Shown here one piece after another: positions 60,815 through 64,000 of a DNA stretch of 64,000 bases. How positions within the stretch are numbered: the first letter of the stretch is position 1; each line of letters starts with the position of its first letter. The position numbers and the translations under genes are program-made. Below the pieces are notes generated by a model. It saw only the letters and a program-made list of their open reading frames with translations, was not told the origin of the DNA and did not search any database. Origin of the DNA: Flavobacteriaceae bacterium 3519-10 (GTDB taxonomy: Bacteria > Bacteroidota > Bacteroidia > Flavobacteriales > Weeksellaceae); contig CP001673.1 of assembly GCA_000023725.1 (NCBI GenBank), positions 1,002,342 to 1,066,341 on the forward strand. Reading direction: 5' to 3'.

Positions 60815-61897
60815 ATGAATAAGAAATTAATATTAGAATCTGGCGAAGTTTTTCGCGGGCAAAGTTTCGGAATTGATCAGGAGATCGAGGGCGAAGTGGT
60901 TTTCAATACCGGGATGACCGGCTATCAGGAGCTTCTGTCCGACCTTTCGTATTGCGGGCAGATTGTCTGTATGACCTATCCACTCATCGGAAATTACGGG
61001 ATCAACCGGGATGACTACGAAAGTATTAACCCTGCAATCAAGGGGCTGATTGTGAAAGAAATTTCTGATTACCCTTCGAATTTCAGAAGTCAGATGGATC
61101 TGGGTGAATTTTTTCAGAAAAAAAACCTCTCCGGCATCTCCGGAATTGATACCAGAAGATTAACGCGGGTTCTCCGAAATTCAGGCGTGGTAAAGGGTAA
61201 GATTGTGAATGAGGACGCAGATGAAAGCCTGGTGATCGCTGACTTGAAAGCCTCCGTTATCCCTACAGATCAGGTGGCGCAGGTTTCTACAAAGACGTCT
61301 TATGCGAACCCCGGTAGAGGTTTGAAGGTGGTGTTGGTAGATTTCGGTTCGAAACTCGGTATTTTACGTGAACTCGCTCACCGCGATTGTGACGTAATTG
61401 TAGTTTCGCAGGATACCACTGCCGAAGAGATTTTGCTGATAAACCCCGATGGCGTAATGCTTTCAAACGGTCCAGGCGATCCGGAAGACGTGAAAGGTGC
61501 AACCGAAATGATTCAGAAATTATTGGGGAAAGTACCGATTTTCGGGATCTGTCTCGGCCATCAACTGATCGGTTTGGCGTGTGGCGCGAAAACTTTCAAA
61601 CTGAAATTCGGACACCGTGGCGGAAATCATCCCGTGCTCGATTTGGCTAAGAATAAAGTCGCTATTACCTCTCAGAATCACGGCTATGCTGTGGATCAGG
61701 AATCTCTGTTGAATACTGATCTGGTAGAAACGCACATCGCATTAAACGACAGAACCAACGAAGGCTTAAAACATAAAATTCATCCGTGTTTTTCAGTGCA
61801 GTATCACCCCGAAGCCAGCCCCGGCCCGGAGGATGCGAATTATCTGTTTGATGAGTTTATTGTTTTAATGGAACAGTTTAAAAATGTAACAGTTTAA
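60815..61897 (+). CDS. carA: Carbamoyl-phosphate synthase small (glutaminase) subunit
   Basis: A 360-residue glutamine amidotransferase that supplies ammonia to CarB. The N-terminal domain opens KKLILESGEVFRGQSFGIDQEIEGEVVFNTGMTGYQE. The class I glutaminase domain has the nucleophile Cys in FGICLGHQLIGLACG, preceded by LSNGPGDPEDVKG. The catalytic His and Glu are in FSVQYHPEASPGP. The length is typical. It is 64 bases after pyrB and 54 bases before the four-helix-bundle gene, so it belongs to the pyr operon. Confidence 0.97.
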   Translation: MNKKLILESGEVFRGQSFGIDQEIEGEVVFNTGMTGYQELLSDLSYCGQIVCMTYPLIGNYGINRDDYESINPAIKGLIVKEISDYPSNFRSQMDLGEFFQKKNLSGISGIDTRRLTRVLRNSGVVKGKIVNEDADESLVIADLKASVIPTDQVAQVSTKTSYANPGRGLKVVLVDFGSKLGILRELAHRDCDVIVVSQDTTAEEILLINPDGVMLSNGPGDPEDVKGATEMIQKLLGKVPIFGICLGHQLIGLACGAKTFKLKFGHRGGNHPVLDLAKNKVAITSQNHGYAVDQESLLNTDLVETHIALNDRTNEGLKHKIHPCFSVQYHPEASPGPEDANYLFDEFIVLMEQFKNVTV

Positions 61898-61951
61898 CAA
61901 TTTTCGATCATCCTGCAGTTTACAGGTTTAGCAATCTCTAAAATTTTCAAT

Positions 61952-62320
61952 ATGATTAATTTCGAAAATAATCCTCTGCTTCAGAAAACAGTTCAGTTTT
62001 CTTTGGATATTATTGAGTATTGTGAACTGTTGGATGAGAAGCGAAAATTTGTGATCAGTAATCAACTGTTACGTTCAGCCACCAGCATCGGTGCGAATGC
62101 CTTCGAAGCGCAAAACCCACATAGCAGAAAAGATTTTATCAACAAAATAAAGATTGCTGCAAAAGAAGTAGAAGAAACAAAATATTGGCTTTTCCTGTGT
62201 AAACATGCTACATCTTATCCATTTAATGATAAACTGGAGCTACAGATTACTGAAATCGGTAAAATCATTTATAAAATTTTAAGCACAAGTTTATCAAAAG
62301 ATAATCCTAATAATATTTAA
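61952..62320 (+). CDS. Four-helix-bundle protein (S23/Avd-like) inside the pyr operon
   Basis: A 122-residue all-helical protein. It matches the 23S-rRNA-intervening-sequence protein (S23) and Avd fold: NPLLQKTVQFSLDIIEYCE, SNQLLRSATSIGANAFEAQN, FINKIKIAAKEVEETKYWLFLCK. In this family the N-P-L/residue spacing and the R-x-A/S-x-S-I-x-x-N block are the clear signature. Members occur encoded in rRNA spacer insertions, in diversity-generating retroelements and as free genes of unknown role. No reverse transcriptase or rRNA gene is in the window. It lies between carA and carB, which are usually adjacent, so it looks inserted. Its stop is 62 bases before carB. Confidence 0.85.
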   Translation: MINFENNPLLQKTVQFSLDIIEYCELLDEKRKFVISNQLLRSATSIGANAFEAQNPHSRKDFINKIKIAAKEVEETKYWLFLCKHATSYPFNDKLELQITEIGKIIYKILSTSLSKDNPNNI

Positions 62321-62382
62321 AACACACAATCAGATTGCTACACTGTTCCATTCTTACATTGTTGCATTGATTTATTAATTAT

Positions 62383-64000
62383 ATGAAACGTACAGATATC
62401 AAGACCATCCTCGTTATTGGCTCCGGACCCATCATCATCGGGCAGGCAGCAGAATTTGATTATGCCGGCACACAGGCGTGTCTGTCTTTGCGGGAAGAAG
62501 GTTACAAAGTAATTTTAATCAATTCCAATCCGGCGACGATTATGACGGATGTTGAAATTGCCGACAAAGTTTATATTGAGCCCATTTCGCTTCAGTTTGT
62601 AAGTCATATCATCCGCAAAGAAAGGCCGGATGCGCTTTTGCCGACTTTGGGCGGACAAACGGGACTCAATATGGCCGTAGAATTACAGAATTCCGGGATT
62701 TTGGATGAATGTAAAGTTGAAGTGCTGGGCACAAAACTTTCAGCGATCAACCAGGCTGAAGACCGCGATCTTTTCCGCGAACTTATGCGCGAACTCAACG
62801 AGCCTGTTCCGGATTCTGATATTGTAAATACAGTTCAGGGCGCGTTAGAATTTGCGGAAAGAATTGGTTATCCGGTGATTGTTCGCCCCGCCTTTACGAT
62901 GGGTGGAACCGGTGGTGGAATTGCCCATAATGATGAAGAACTAAAGGAAATTGCAAGTTTTGGACTTAAATATTCGCCTGTAACCCAGTGTCTGATTGAG
63001 AAATCAATCGCCGGTTTCAAAGAGATTGAATACGAAGTGATGCGCGACAAAAACGATAATGCGATCGTTGTCTGCAACATGGAAAATATCGATCCGGTCG
63101 GCGTTCACACCGGAGATTCCATCGTAGTGGCACCTTCACAGACTTTATCGGACCGTGAATATCAAATGTTGAGGAATTCTTCATTAAAAATCATCCGCGC
63201 ACTTGGTATTGAAGGCGGCTGTAACGTGCAGCTGGCTTTGGATCCTCACTCATTCGATTATTATATTATTGAAGTAAATCCAAGGGTTTCGCGTTCGTCA
63301 GCTCTCGCAAGTAAAGCAACCGGTTATCCAATCGCGAAAATTGCGGCAAAAATCGCGGTAGGTTTAACTCTGGATGAGATCATGAATCCTGTTACAGGAA
63401 AAACGTACGCGTGTTTCGAACCTGCTTTGGATTATGTCGTGACTAAATTTCCGCGTTTCCCGTTTGATAAGTTTGAAACCGCAGACCGCAGACTTTCAAC
63501 CCAAATGAAAGCTACAGGCGAAGTGATGGCGATCGGAAGAAATTTCGAAGAATCGTTACAGAAAGCCATCCGGTCCCTCGAAACGGGTTTAAGACATATC
63601 GGCCTTAAAACCAAACAGGCAGAAGCATTAACCGACGAAGAAATTGAAAGGAGAATCCGTGTATGCGACGACGAACGCCTTTTCATCATCGGTGATGCCT
63701 TAAGAAGAGGTTACGACTGGGAAAAGATTGTGGAGTGGAGCAAAATTGATAAATTTTTCATCTGGAAAATCAAGAAGCTGATCGATTTTGAAAAAGTAAT
63801 TACTCAGAATAAATTCAATACAGACATATTGTTGAAAGCCAAAAAACTCGGCTTTGCAGATCTCAGTATCGCGCATTTATGGGATTCAACGCAGAAAGAA
63901 ATCTTCGAATTCAGAAGAAGTAACAACCTGATGCCGGTCTACAAAATGGTAGATACCTGCGCGGCGGAATTCGAAAGCGAAACCCCTTATTTCTACGGAA
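62383..64000 (+). CDS. carB: Carbamoyl-phosphate synthase large subunit, N-terminal part, cut by window end
   Basis: The first 539 codons of the large subunit, which makes carbamoyl phosphate from bicarbonate, ammonia and ATP. It opens [38 protein letters not shown], the usual start, with an earlier MKR. The first ATP-grasp domain has [20 protein letters not shown] and [28 protein letters not shown]. The later [31 protein letters not shown] is also diagnostic. The window ends inside the oligomerisation region, so the second synthetase half is not visible. It closes the pyrB-carA-(four-helix)-carB unit. Confidence 0.97.
   Translation, partial: MKRTDIKTILVIGSGPIIIGQAAEFDYAGTQACLSLREEGYKVILINSNPATIMTDVEIADKVYIEPISLQFVSHIIRKERPDALLPTLGGQTGLNMAVELQNSGILDECKVEVLGTKLSAINQAEDRDLFRELMRELNEPVPDSDIVNTVQGALEFAERIGYPVIVRPAFTMGGTGGGIAHNDEELKEIASFGLKYSPVTQCLIEKSIAGFKEIEYEVMRDKNDNAIVVCNMENIDPVGVHTGDSIVVAPSQTLSDREYQMLRNSSLKIIRALGIEGGCNVQLALDPHSFDYYIIEVNPRVSRSSALASKATGYPIAKIAAKIAVGLTLDEIMNPVTGKTYACFEPALDYVVTKFPRFPFDKFETADRRLSTQMKATGEVMAIGRNFEESLQKAIRSLETGLRHIGLKTKQAEALTDEEIERRIRVCDDERLFIIGDALRRGYDWEKIVEWSKIDKFFIWKIKKLIDFEKVITQNKFNTDILLKAKKLGFADLSIAHLWDSTQKEIFEFRRSNNLMPVYKMVDTCAAEFESETPYFYG

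Noticed and set aside
61952-62320. Diversity-generating retroelement accessory gene (Avd)
   Set aside because: No reverse transcriptase, template repeat or variable repeat is present near the gene, so only the fold name is kept.

Overview
The window looks like chromosomal DNA of a flavobacterium in the Chryseobacterium/Kaistella group (phylum Bacteroidota). Four secreted proteins carry type IX secretion sorting domains. Many genes are preceded by the Bacteroidota -7 element TAnnTTTG, sometimes with a TTG or TTTG about 19 bases upstream, and Shine-Dalgarno sequences are hardly visible. Isoprenoids appear to be made through mevalonate, and isocitrate dehydrogenase is the monomeric type. All names come from reading motifs in the sequence; no database was searched.

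Layout. 1-5040: thiolase end, UMF1-type transporter, mevalonate kinase-like GHMP kinase, UbiA prenyltransferase and an RluB-type pseudouridine synthase. 5098-13073 (minus): TonB-dependent receptor, large beta-propeller T9SS cargo, lipoprotein and icd. 13231-18863: tpx, a Crp-type regulator and a run of seven small DinB/SnoaL/VOC/SRPBCC proteins, then a membrane-anchored J-domain protein. 18889-25325: an unlisted 50-residue Cys/Lys-rich protein with a strong promoter and a palindrome, gcvP, a T9SS cargo, an Fpg/Nei glycosylase and dgt. 25326-29965 (minus): a two-gene proteolysis module, in which a trypsin-like plus subtilisin-like fusion is followed 2 bases later by an M19-dipeptidase-like hydrolase. 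30368-43365: SPFH protein, lipoprotein, secreted protein, DUF962 protein, amino-acid permease, a 1.2-kb-residue-class T9SS type B protein, and a TPR protein paired with an outer-membrane barrel. 43441-48296: tRNA-Arg(UCG), a nitroreductase-ohrR-ohr operon with a visible OhrR-like operator, a transaldolase/FSA, a T9SS propeller and a HEPN-like gene broken by one TGA.

48419-59037 (all minus) is a short-chain carboxylate locus: porin, MFS carrier, two small membrane proteins, a symporter-histidine kinase, a single-domain response regulator, a propionyl-CoA-synthetase-like enzyme, a GC-rich structured intergenic element and acetyl-CoA synthetase. Together they could import acetate or propionate, sense it and activate it to the CoA ester.

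59193-64000: a stand-alone InsA-like DNA-binding protein, then the pyrimidine genes pyrB, carA, a four-helix-bundle protein and carB (cut by the window end). Ahead of pyrB lie a near-consensus promoter, a 24-codon leader peptide with a U-rich end and an intrinsic terminator that begins at the leader stop codon. This is the layout of UTP-sensing attenuation known from enterobacterial pyrBI, and it is the clearest regulatory system in the window. The protease module is the best candidate for an undescribed system.
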